Shown: one piece after another, positions 1-10,600 of the stretch
Layout: each line of letters opens with the position of its first letter
Position numbering within the stretch: the stretch's first letter is position 1
Source: Azolla pinnata
Lineage: Eukaryota > Streptophyta > Polypodiopsida > Salviniales > Salviniaceae
Assembly: GCA_037176905.1 (NCBI GenBank)
Contig: JBBBWG010006692.1
Span: forward strand, 1 to 26,175
Reading direction: 5' to 3'
DNA length: 26,175 nucleotides
Position numbers and translations under genes: made by a program
The notes under the pieces: model-generated
What the model saw: only the letters and a program-made list of their open reading frames with translations
The model's database searches: none
Told to the model about the DNA's origin: nothing

Positions 1-97
1 GCTTGGAGCAGAACAACTACAACAACACCTTCGACGACTAGGAGTTGGCCCAATTCCAAGTCAACTCAATGGGTTGACCATTGAGGGGGCGTGTTAG
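1..97 (+). pseudogene. Ty1/copia pol, extreme C-terminus (partial, 5' end outside window)
   Basis: Reading codons from base 2 gives about 31 residues that end in ...LGVGPIPSQLNGLTIEGAC and a TAG stop at 95-97. Position, and a stop codon made by the first bases of the LTR (TGTTAG), are typical of the RNase H tail of copia polyproteins. Only this tail is visible, so the state of the rest of the element cannot be judged. The assignment rests mainly on what follows: a polypurine tract and a bounded LTR. Confidence 0.6.
83..91 (+). other. Polypurine tract of copia element
   Basis: GAGGGGGCG directly precedes the TGTTAG start of the LTR. A purine run touching the 3' LTR is the plus-strand priming site of LTR retrotransposons. 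It fixes the element's orientation as plus. Confidence 0.65.
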
Positions 98-525
98 ATA
101 TTATCAATGATCAACCTCTAGGAAAGAGTGAAGTAGGCTAATAGGATTTTGCTAATTAAGTCAACTAGAAGAATATTCTATGGACAAGTTACAACGTACT
201 TAATCTTGAAGTGTGTGCCATTGACTTCAAGATAAGTACAATCTAGCACTAGTTAGTATCTAGGAAGTTGGGTCATATTAAATGACAAGTCAGTTGACTG
301 AAAAGGAATATTCCCACTACCACCAACTAACTTGCACATTTAATGTTACCAAACATATATAATCGGTCCCCACTAATTTTGTAAGGGATTGGTTCAGATC
401 CTATCCAATCCAACAACCAATGTGAGCGACTCTCATATGTAATAGAAGTTTTTTGCCTTTCATATATCAATCTCTATGTTAGTAACTCTATATACTTATC
501 TAGTCGACTCTTAATGCTTCTAACA
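92..525 (+). repeat. 3' LTR of a Ty1/copia element
   Basis: This 434-bp segment starts TGTTAG and ends CTAACA, a perfect 6-bp terminal inverted repeat of the TG...CA type. It follows a polypurine tract, and an AT-rich TATA-like stretch (ACATATATAA) lies near 352-361. The partner 5' LTR and the target-site duplication are outside the window, so the right boundary rests on the terminal inverted repeat alone. Confidence 0.7.
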
Positions 526-960
526 CTATTGATAAAACCCTAATACCTACTTCCAAACCACTTATAATACCTTATATCTAAACCCTAATCTCATATATCT
601 AAACCCTAATACCTATTTCCAAAATCCTAATACTTACTTCCAAACTATTAATACCCAATTGCTAAACCTTAATCTCTTCAAATCTCTCTACTAAACCCTA
701 ATCTCTTATAACATCTCTTCTAAACCCTATTCGATCTATATCTCTAATCCTAATATATCTATCTCTTTTGATCTATCTCTTTTGTAATCTCTCGAATATC
801 CAAACCTAATCTCTATTACCTAAACCTAATCTATCTTACCTAAACCTAATCTCTCTAATATATGTTATCCAAACCCTGTCTCTCTACTTTCTTTTATCTA
901 AACTTACTTTTTAAGATTCATAATCCTAATTCCCTCATATTGGTCTCCCAAATACATATG
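526..960. repeat. Degenerate telomere-like CTAAACCCTAATCTCT tract
   Basis: About 430 bases are filled with variants of TAAACCCTAAT and AACCTAATCTCT, often separated by TCTCT or ATATCT. The core AAACCCTAA is the plant telomere repeat and also the 'telo-box' promoter motif. The copies are irregularly spaced and strongly diverged, so this looks like an old interstitial tract or a pyrimidine-rich simple repeat, not a working telomere. It starts immediately after the copia LTR. Confidence 0.55.
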
Positions 961-2680
961 TCTTATTGATGCAAGGAGATGAATGAATTCTTCTCCTTTC
1001 CAAATATTAATCTCTTTTTGAACTATTCATCTCTCGGTTCAGAACCCCAGTGGTTCCACCCTGACACACATATCTGGAGTTGTACAGCCCGGAATTCTAC
1101 GACAATGCTTTCTATGATCAAGGAGAAGCTAAAGATAAAAAACACAACTAAGGTAACCCGGCAAAGAAGGTCCTCAACTCACAATTATACTGAATCATGT
1201 TGGTTACATTTGGATGAGGATAATGCTCTAATCAATAATTCAAAAGAAGATGAAAGTGCAAATATGTTAATAAGTTCATCTAAAAGAAAAGATTGAGTTA
1301 TTATTGTACAGTATTGTAGGAACAATTGTAAACTCTTTTTGTATTATTTTACAATCTCATTATATTATCTTTTCGTAATATAAAATCGTATAAATATTAT
1401 GTTTTTTTATATATATCTCAAGATATCCCCAATGAAAAACCTTTCTTCTATTGTCGAACTCATTAAATGTATTGATCGTGGTCGTTCAATATTTAATTCA
1501 ACGGGGGTGGTTTTATTCATTATTATCATTCCTGAATATTAAAAGTTTATTAATTTCTTCACAATCATCAATTTTGTGATGATTTTTGTGTTTTTGAACA
1601 TTTTTCTTGTGTTACAGATTGTTATAAATTAATTGATACCAGTATCAACATTTTTTGAACCATAAGACAAAAACTAATGGTTTCTTGGAGTAATTGAGGG
1701 AATTTTTCAAATGTTTCTCTTTTTATACAATATTACATGTTCTTTGCTCAACAAAGTTTTTTGTTGCTTCTAGTTCTTTCGGTCCAAATAGTCTCATGCG
1801 TGCTTACGGCTACTACTACTGCTCTTCGGGCTCGTATGTTATCGTGCGTGTAGTGACCAGTGAGGAGACTAGTTGATAGAGAGAGCTACATAACATTTGA
1901 GACAGGACGGAATTCATGAATGAGGAAGGATCACCATTGGGCATGATAGGCCACAATGCGAGGTTGAATCATAACACAAGATACACAGAATACACAATTC
2001 TATTATGTTCAAGTCAATCCTTCAAAGTGCCCGTGGGTCCTACAAAGTTGCTCCAACTATTGCGGGTACTTGACCCATGGAGTTTCTCTAGGACCTTGCT
2101 TCATCTTCAACTTCTGCGACTCCCTATGCTCTTGCTGCTCCTTGAGCTCCCCTAGCTCGTGCAACTCTTTTTACTACTGTTGTCCCAATAGTTCCTCCTA
2201 CTGTCCCACTAGCTCCTCTGGCTTCAGACCAACAGCTCCTGCGGTCTTTAGTCGTCTTGCAGAGGTGATCTGCATGTTTAGTTGTAGCAGTCTGTTACTG
2301 CACAAGTTTGTTGACGTGGACCTGTTACCAGGGTCCATCCCATTTGGTCATGCAATCGGAGTTCCGTGAACTCATACTTGAGTTAAACTTGCGTTTTGAT
2401 ACCGCAATTCGCTGCTACGCAAGTTTTGTTAACAGGGACTTGAAAACCGTGCGCTCAGCCGACTTGACTTGACTTTGCATTTCGGTGTCGAGCAACGCTA
2501 CCGCGCTTCCAAGTTGTAATTTCGGAGTCCGTTACTTGCGCAATTTTTGTTAGTTTGTGATTTCCTTCCTCGAGAAAGTCTCCTAATAAGCCCAAAAGCA
2601 GAGAATGCTGAAAGTTTTGAAAGGGACGAGGAACTGGTTGCGAAGAAGGCAAGCATTTCTCCGAGAACCTTATCTGAGAT
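961..2680. other. Non-coding stretch upstream of BUB3, nothing recognised
   Basis: The stretch is AT-rich, with short open frames (for example 979-1296 and 2070-2369) that match no family I know and lack codon or splice support. A short perfect inverted repeat, TTGATAC-CA-GTATCAA, lies at 1633-1648. The last few hundred bases before 2681 must hold the BUB3 promoter and 5' UTR. I see no convincing TATA box there. Confidence 0.5.
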
Positions 2681-5600
2681 ATGCTCGGATCTGCTCCTGC
2701 TTCAACCGCTGCGTCGGGGCGTGAGCTCCCATGCCCTCCTTCCGATGGCATCGCCAACCTTCGCTTTTCCAACCACAGCGACCACCTGCTCGTGTGTTCC
2801 TGGGATTCGGTATGCCCTTCCAGCTCCTCAGATTTCAGTGCCTTCCATTGCTGGTTTTTATGTCTTAGATTGTAGGCCTCCAGTCTTATATTTCTGGTTT
2901 TTATTGGGTTTCTTGGTTTCTGGGTTTGGGTCTTTGATTCGCTGTTTTCTGGAAACCTATTGCTCCTCAATTGCAGATTGTTTTTGTTGTTTGCTTGTTG
3001 ACCCAGGGTTCCACACATTGTGGTATTTGGTGTTTTGAGGTCTAGAATTCAGTTGATTCCAGTTGTCTGATAAACGATGCTCGAATCATAGCCTTTTAAA
3101 CTAGTATGCTTTCATAAGGAATTTTCAACTTGGGTGTCTTTGAAATAAGCTTCAATACTTGAAAACTACGCGGCTTTGAGGAAACGTCTTTGTCGCACAG
3201 ATCTGAGCTGATCATCTGTTGGCGTAAAGTGTTCTGGCATATATGTGCTTGACTGAACAATGTCTGTTTTCTATGTATCCAACTGGATCATACAATGCTT
3301 ATTGCTATTTCGAGTATTGATTCTATTCAGATCACTATGCATGCACATGTATCCAACTGGATCATACAATGGTTTTTGCTATTTTCAGTATTGGTTCTGT
3401 CTAATCACAATCACTGCTCACTATGCATGCACACCTATCCAATTGGATCATCTAATGGTTATTCCTGTTTTGATTATTGATTCTATTCCTTGGAAGACAT
3501 GTTTGCAGGTTTATATGTGGGTGTATATATTATTGATTCTATTCCTTAGAAATGTTTTTTGTTTCTTGAATGTAGAGTGTTCGGCTATATGATGCAAGCA
3601 CAAATGACTTGAAGGGCCAATATCGACATTCTAATGCAGTTCTTGACTGCTGCTTTTATGATGACAATTCTGGATTTAGTGTTGGTGCAGATGCAGTGGT
3701 TAGAAGGTAAATTCATTGATGTATGGATGGTTTTCACTTTATTTTCATAGACATTTAATTGAATCTCGTATTGTTTGAGACAGAACATATATATTAGGAA
3801 ATGGATCTTGTAATGATTAATGGTGCAGTCATATCCATTGATCTGAGAGAGCGAGTGTTTAAAGTGCATCTGGTTGTGAAAGATTCTGACATGATTGTGC
3901 CAAGAAAGCTGGGAATACATACAAATAAATGCAATGATAAAAGACTTCTGTCAAAACGATATCTAGATGAGATAGAAACAGGTGCATGAAGGCAAGATCA
4001 TATGTTGGTATCTGAGTATGTCTTTTTTTTCAAATTACGGTTCCACATGAGGTCATTTTATTATTGAAAAATTATGCAAGAGTAACTTTTTTCCTTCAGT
4101 AGGGGATTTCTTCTTTGACTAAAAGCTAAATAAAGCAGTTTGGGTTCGTATTGTTTTGTAAATTTCAAATTGTTATCTATAAACTATCATCTTCTTACTT
4201 GTTTCAATACGTCATTAGGTGCTACGAATTTATCCTACTTTAATTGACTTCCATAAATGGAACCCTTGCTTATCAAACTGGACAATGAGGGTTGAAGTTT
4301 GATGAACAACTTCAGTAATCATTGTTTGCATTTCCTTACACAGATATGATTTCAACTCAGGGAAAGAAGATCGCCTAGGGACACATAAAGAGCCTATCCG
4401 TTGTGTAGAATATTCACATACGACAGGTGGTTTCATATCTTGGAGAAATGGTGAACGGTTGTAACTATTTTGTTATGCAAATGGCAATCAGCACTGAGTG
4501 TGTTATCTTGCATTTATTGCTGATAGGTCAGGTCATTACTGGTAGCTGGGATAAGTCACTGAAGTGCTGGGATCCCCGAGCTACAAGCAGTCAAGAAGAT
4601 AGCTTGATTGCTACGTGTCCTCAACCAGAGCGTGTTTATTCCATGTCATTAGTTGGTAGTCGGCTTGTTGTTGCAACAGCCGGCAGGCACATCAACGTGT
4701 ATGACCTTAGAAACATGTCTCAGCCAGAGCAGAAACGAATATCCTCTCTCAAGTACCAAACCAGATGTGTTCGATGTTACCCCAATGGAACAGGTGTGCT
4801 TTGAGTGATATTTCTGAGCAGCATTTGGTTTTTTCCTAGAATAACCTTGAATCTGTGTAGGGTTTGCTTTGAGTTCTGTGGAGGGGCGTGTTGCCATGGA
4901 ATTTTTTGACATGTCAGAAGCAGGCCAGGCAAAAAAGTATGTGTTTCTATACTTGCTTCCATTTTTCTGTTCTTGTGATATTTTAGTGAGTGAATGCAGG
5001 ATGTTGAAAATCAATGATCTTTAGATTATTGGTAGTCGTGTAACTGGAGTTTTGATATTTCTCAAATAGTCACACATGAAGCATTAGAGAAAATGGAAAC
5101 TAAAGATGTGTTGGGTGTGAAGGCCTGTAGTTCACAAATCAGGTCATTATTCATACATGTGAGCACATTGTTCACTGGGGCTGCTCTCCTCTTGTTGTAA
5201 TGTGAACACTATATTTTTTTGTGTACCAACTCAAGCGGTTGGGTGCATACCAGATCATCGAAGTCAGTGAAATGTAGGCCATGTGATGCTCAAGGAAAAT
5301 AATGTGAGATGTGCTGGGATGTATCAGTAGGTGGTGCCTGTACCCAGTGATGGCTTGTACTCCTATGAATTTGTCAGGAGAAGCCCATTGGTAGAAACAG
5401 GGAGGAGCATCCCCAGGACATGAGAGGTGTAAATGGAGTAAGATTATTAAGTAATAATGTGAGTTTATAGGAAAAGAGTGACAGGGAAAGAGAGCTTGTG
5501 CTGCAGGTATGCATTTAAATGCCATCGCCGGACTGAGGCAGGGAGAGATACAGTATATCCAGTGAATGCTATAGCCTTTCATCCAATGTAAGAGAGTGTC

Positions 5601-6241
5601 AAATTCATGGCATAATCATATAGTTGTGGCTTAAGAGCCAAGTTTATGCACATAGAAATTTTGTCACAGTTATGGCACTTTTGCTACTGGAGGTTGTGAT
5701 GGTTTTGTAAATGTCTGGGATGGGAACAACAAGAAACGGCTGTATCAGGTATGCAAACCTGGTTTTTTCAATCACTAGTTTTTCTATTAACCTTGAAAGA
5801 AGTTTCTGCTGCTTCTTACATGTTTAGTACTCGAGGTATCCGACAAGTGTTGCTGCATTATCATTCAGTAGAGATGGTCGGTTATTGGCTGTTGCATCAA
5901 GCTACACCTTTGAGGAAGGCTGGAAAGAGTAAGTTTGTTTGGCTTTTCTTGTACAGCACTACTGGTAATTATTCCAAATTTCCAAATGAACTTCTAGCAT
6001 CTTAGAAAATCCTTGTAGCAATGTCCATAAGGCTTCAATGCACATATTCAGCGTTTGAGGCCATTGAAAATAGAAAAACGCCTCAAATTTTGCTGGCACT
6101 ATCATGCTTTTTGTTTAAGCTCATAAATCTTTTGTACTGGAGAATGTTCATGTTTTGTTGCTTAACAGCCATGAACCAGACAAAATTTTCGTGCGGACTG
6201 TTAATGAAGTGGAAGTCAAACCAAAGCCGAAAGCATACTAA
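2681..6241 (+). CDS. BUB3: Mitotic checkpoint WD40 protein BUB3
   Basis: Nine exons give 1020 nt and 339 residues: 2681-2809, 3576-3706, 4344-4426, 4527-4793, 4861-4936, 5507-5587, 5670-5748, 5828-5928 and 6169-6241 (stop TAA 6239-6241). Every intron is GT-AG and all phases match. The length fits plant BUB3, about 340 aa. The family is a WD40 propeller that binds GLEBS motifs of BUB1/BUBR1-type proteins at kinetochores in the spindle assembly checkpoint. In Arabidopsis, BUB3.1 also works with MAP65 at the phragmoplast. Visible signatures are [19 protein letters not shown] near residue 12, [15 protein letters not shown] near 118, [52 protein letters not shown] at 263-282 and the tail [10 protein letters not shown] at 330-339. 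An in-frame TGA at 2675 makes 2681 the first possible start. No break or missing exon is seen, so it looks functional. Confidence 0.96.
3276..3560 (+). repeat. Imperfect tandem repeats in BUB3 intron 1
   Basis: The 22-mer that begins TATCCAACTGGATCATACAA occurs at 3276 and 3350, and again with three changes at 3436, giving periods of 74 and 86. A second motif, ATTGATTCTATTCCTT, recurs at about 3475 and 3533. All lie inside intron 1 (2810-3575). Confidence 0.7.
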
Positions 6242-7699
6242 GGTAGATTCATCATTGCGTAACCTGGTCGAGGTTCTTTAGAGGAGCAACTCCGTAGTCT
6301 TATAAAGCATACATGATGCATCGCATGGGAACTGTAAAGATATTTCCACATTACATACAAGGTATTACATACAAGATAAAAATACATATATTGGATCCCA
6401 CATTGCATGCATATATTATTTGTAACGTTCATGCATTGGCTATTGTGGGAGACAATGCTGAGAATTTTGAGGTTTACCTGTTGCCCATTGACAAAATAAT
6501 GGTTGTGGGCAATCTGTTTACAGACCATGAGACCATGTATTTCTATTTCAGTCTTTCACACTGTTGATGCTATATGAAGTGTGAATGTCAAATCAAAATT
6601 TGACCCAATCGTGCAGAGATCAAAGTTGCTCCAAACCACTGTATTCATGTTCAAGTGAAATTCATCCAGTATTTTCAGGTCATTTTGAAAATTTGCTTTG
6701 CCTGATAGTTTTTAGCAATGTTTCATCAGTCTTCACGTCTATAACATGTGATTGTATTGTCAGTGGACGTTTATAAAATTGAACGCCACATTCTTTCTGT
6801 GTTCCACTTGATTCGATACCCTGCCTCTATACAAGATCAAACATTTCGGTTTGGAGCTAGACAGCCTCTATACCAAGGTCAAGCATTTTCTTGGATTGGT
6901 TTGGAGCTAGACAGAAACGGCTTGGAGCAGTTAGACAGTGATAAAACACCATTAGCCTCTCTATTATTTGACAAACACTGAGACCAATAGAAGATACACA
7001 TTGTTCCAGATTGGGTGACTTGAAAATATGAGTGGCGGTTGATACACAGTTGATAGATACATGTCATAAATTTTGAATATATAGCTTTCAGAAACCTATA
7101 TATCATTATATAGTAGGCCACGTTCCTTCTATAATCAATCCACTATGCTCTATTTCACAATTAGTACAAGTGTGCTTTCAAGTTATCCTTGCATCTTGCG
7201 TACAATAGCAACCACAGTCTAGACTTTCAGGAATAGGGATTAATCAGATGGTTAATTCTTGGATATTTAGCCCCTGTTTGAGTTTGTTGCAAAAGCGTGA
7301 AAAAGCAATGTACCTATGCATGGCAAGATTGTGCAGAACTTCCAAATATATTAAAAACTTACAACTGCCATGGTGCCAAGAGGTCACAATACCTGTCGAA
7401 GCAAAAACCTATTATGAATCATCATTAATTGTTACACATGCAACAACATACAACACACAAATGCACTTTGAGCAACACTGTGATCCAGCAAATACTTTCT
7501 TGAACTTACGTAAAGGTGTAGTCAAAAACACGTTTACAATAGTCGATATAAGCAATTTGAAGTCCAGCAAAATGACTTCCATTCCCATTCAAACAATGCC
7601 CAAATTAGCAGTTCATGTTAAAGTATTGAGTCATTGAAGTGGACGTGTGACACAAGGAAAAGAAAGCACTTTAATATACCTATAAATCTTGATGAAAGC
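6242..7699. other. Intergenic region between convergent BUB3 and BAG6-like genes
   Basis: This region holds the 3' UTRs of both genes. I see no conserved gene in either strand; the open frame at 7248-7637 matches nothing I recognise. A direct repeat, GGTTTGGAGCTAGACAG, starts at 6849 and 6899 (50-bp period). No clear AATAAA signal was found for either gene, which is common in plants. Confidence 0.5.
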
Positions 7700-10600
7700 T
7701 CATTGATCTGCATGCTTTTTAAATGAAAGATCCTTTAACAACAAAGCAACATAGTCCTGCACAGTGATCATTAAGAAAAAATCAGAATAATATACGGGAA
7801 AATCTATAATGGAAAACTACAATAACCCTCTGATGAGGATTTGTTCTCCAAATGCCCCAACTCTACCCGCTCCAAACAGACATTTCACACAGATAGGTAT
7901 AGTATAGTTGTAGTTCACACTAATAGGTATATTTATAGTTGCCCAAATAAGCTTTTGGAGAAATTAAGACTAGCACTCAAATGTCACATACCTCGACAAG
8001 GCTATCATCTTGGCACAGACTCTCTACAAGGGATGAATTCTCCTCACAACCACCATATGATGCAATGGACAAATCTGCTGTTTCTGCTACGACTCTAAAA
8101 ACCTCTTCAGCTGAGCTTCCCTGCTGAAGCATATCAGCAGCTCTCTCCACATTTATCTGATCCAAAGACCAGAAGAATTTCAGCATCCAGCATTTCTTTG
8201 GTTGAGATATGTCCAATATCATTGTTTCTGGTCATGTCAAAGAATATATTCTTAAAATTTTAAGTTAAATCTACTCCCACTATGCCTAATCTCATCACTC
8301 CTATTTCCATTCACCTTTTGACGCTTCTTATCAGGTCCATTATCAGGTTTCTGAACAGAAGTTGATGGTTGCGGTGTAACCAGCTGTGTTGGTGCACTTC
8401 TCACCTGCTGCAAGTTCATGTTACATGTGCACATGTCAGCATGATAGAAAACAACATAACAAACAAATAGTTCACGTTTTCCTGCTATTTGAGAATCTAA
8501 AATTGTATGATGATATCTTAAAACTTATTAAGTGTGAACAACATAACATAACAAACAAATAGTTTACAAACATACATCCTGCTATTAAATTGTAGAATGA
8601 TATCTTAAAACTTATGTAAGTGTAAAACCTGTTGATCACCATCTGCATTGAAATTTGTCGCTGGTTGTGCATTGAAATTTGTCGCTGGTTGTACATTTGA
8701 AGAGACATGAGAATCCCCTACAGGCCTATTTCCACCAAATGCTTGGGCAACAACAGGCATTATTTGTTGGAAGAGAGCAGAAAGGTTCGGTCCTTCCCTT
8801 GATCCCTCTCCACTACTCATGACACTTTCCCTAATTCTTGCACTTGCACCTTGCAGTAAATTTGAGCCTTGTTCTTGATGGTTAGATGTAGTACTATTAT
8901 TGACTCTGCTTAGTGCCTGACCTACAACAGGCATCATCTGCTGCATAAGACCAGCAAAGTCAAGATTGGTTGGAAATCCTCCATCATGATCAGTATCTTC
9001 CCCAACCTGTTCCACAACTTGTTGCACAACATTTCTCATGAAAGGATTCTGCATAACCTGACCCATGAGGTTGCCTAATACTGCCCCTGGAATCCCCCCA
9101 TTCTGCTCAGATTCTCTTCCCCGTGCTGGAGTAGAGACCCCCCCCGAGTTTGAAAGGAGTTGTTGCAGAAGATTGTTGATGTCTGTAGTCTGACTGACTT
9201 GTTGAATTGGTGGATTCTGAGTATTTACTGTGGAATCTGGTGATGAATACTCATGTATGCGGCTTATCCCACCACCTGTAGGAACGGAACCATCTCTTGC
9301 TTGCACTGGTACGGAGCACTCACCTTGTGTCTGCCCTGATGTACCTGTACCGTGGGAGCTTTGCAGTGGCCGAGACAATTTTTTCGAAGTCTGTAGGATA
9401 ACCAACTCTTCTCATAGATGGAAAATAACATGTTCAGTCCAATAAGAATTGAATCATATACCAAACTTACTCGGGATGGCAATGGCTGCAACCCTTTGAG
9501 ACCCAAGCCAGCAACAGTTGTTGCACTTGTTTCTCTGTGTTCACTTTCAGTACTCTCAGCATGTGCCGAGTCTCTCTTCTGATCGCTTGATTCCTCCTCT
9601 TTATCTCCACGAGCACTCGCATCTCTCTCAGCTCCATTAACACGTTCTGAATCCATATTCTCTACAGTTGAGACCTGTAATGAACTTCACATACATTCAT
9701 CAATGTGGCAATGGATCAATAATTAACAAGGGCAGCTCAGAACATGTCTGACCTGTTCTGCCTCTGCTTGTTCATCTGTCCTAGAATCAGGAGGAACGTC
9801 ATGTCTTTGCTCAGAGGGGTCTGACTGTGATACTGTAGTAGAATTATAACATTATTGACAGAGATAAATACAACAAACTAAAGAACACAACTTAAATCTC
9901 CTTCTGTACCATTCTCCTGTGGGTGCTGAGGAGTTGATGAAGGTGTTGGCAGTGAGAACATGGCACGCAATGCTTCTTCATTTCTTAACACTTGAGTTCC
10001 ACCCTGCCCATCTGGCACCAGAGCTTGGACTTGTGCTCTTATTATTGGCGCAGAAGGATTTGAGGCCTGTTGTGGCATGGGTGCAGCTGCAGACAGGCTA
10101 GGTTGAGCTGCTGGTGGGCTCTGTGAATTAAGCTGTTGAAACCTTGCAAGAAGCGGGTGGAGAAAGCCAGAAGATGCTGGATTAACATCATTTCCAGATC
10201 TGCCAAGAGTTGACTGCATGGTTGTAACCACTGTTCTCACTGGTACAACACGGACACCCGATTGCTCTGGAGCTGATGATCTGGATGTCTGTACTGGTAC
10301 TGCTATAGCATGTATCGAAGATACATTACTTCTATTAATAGGTGCTGATGATCCATTTAGAGCAGTAGATGAAGCTGGAGGCAACTGAGAAGGATTGTTA
10401 TTGGGGCCAGTGCTCTGAACCGGAGGTGGAACTTGAGAAGGGTTAGGTGCTGTGCCTGCGTTATTTGCATCAATATGTATACTGATGTTGTGGGGGACTT
10501 CACCAGATCCCAATGCTGCCGTAGCCAGCTGAGGTCCGAAGTTCATTGTTCCAAACCCAGCCCCTGGTTGAAATGGTTGTGGCTGTATTGCCACAGAAAT

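Noticed and set aside
979..1296. 105-codon open frame MNEFFSFPNINLF...
   Set aside because: It matches no known family, has no conserved motif and lies in AT-rich repeat-like DNA; not enough to call a gene.
2070..2369. Open frame rich in Ser, Cys and Leu upstream of BUB3
   Set aside because: The composition reflects CT-rich DNA, there is no motif and no splice context.
2547..3038. 163-codon frame over BUB3 exon 1 and intron 1, plus a 187-codon frame opposite
   Set aside because: Both overlap the real BUB3 first exon and run into its intron.
7248..7637. 129-codon open frame in the intergenic region
   Set aside because: It has no recognisable domain and lies between two gene 3' ends; probably chance.
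7977..7991. Read-through end of the BAG6-like protein (…LVE then VCDI and stop)
   Set aside because: A good GTATGT donor follows LVE, and a terminal exon (DYVALLLKDLSF..., 7700-7756) with the right phase and a TGTGCAG acceptor was found downstream.
8252..8314. Alternative BAG6-like C-terminus (…VNGNRSDEIRHSG…stop)
   Set aside because: Splicing at AAAAG|GTGAAT joins in phase to INVERAADMLQQG, which looks like the conserved C-terminal region; the alternative could exist only as a retained intron.
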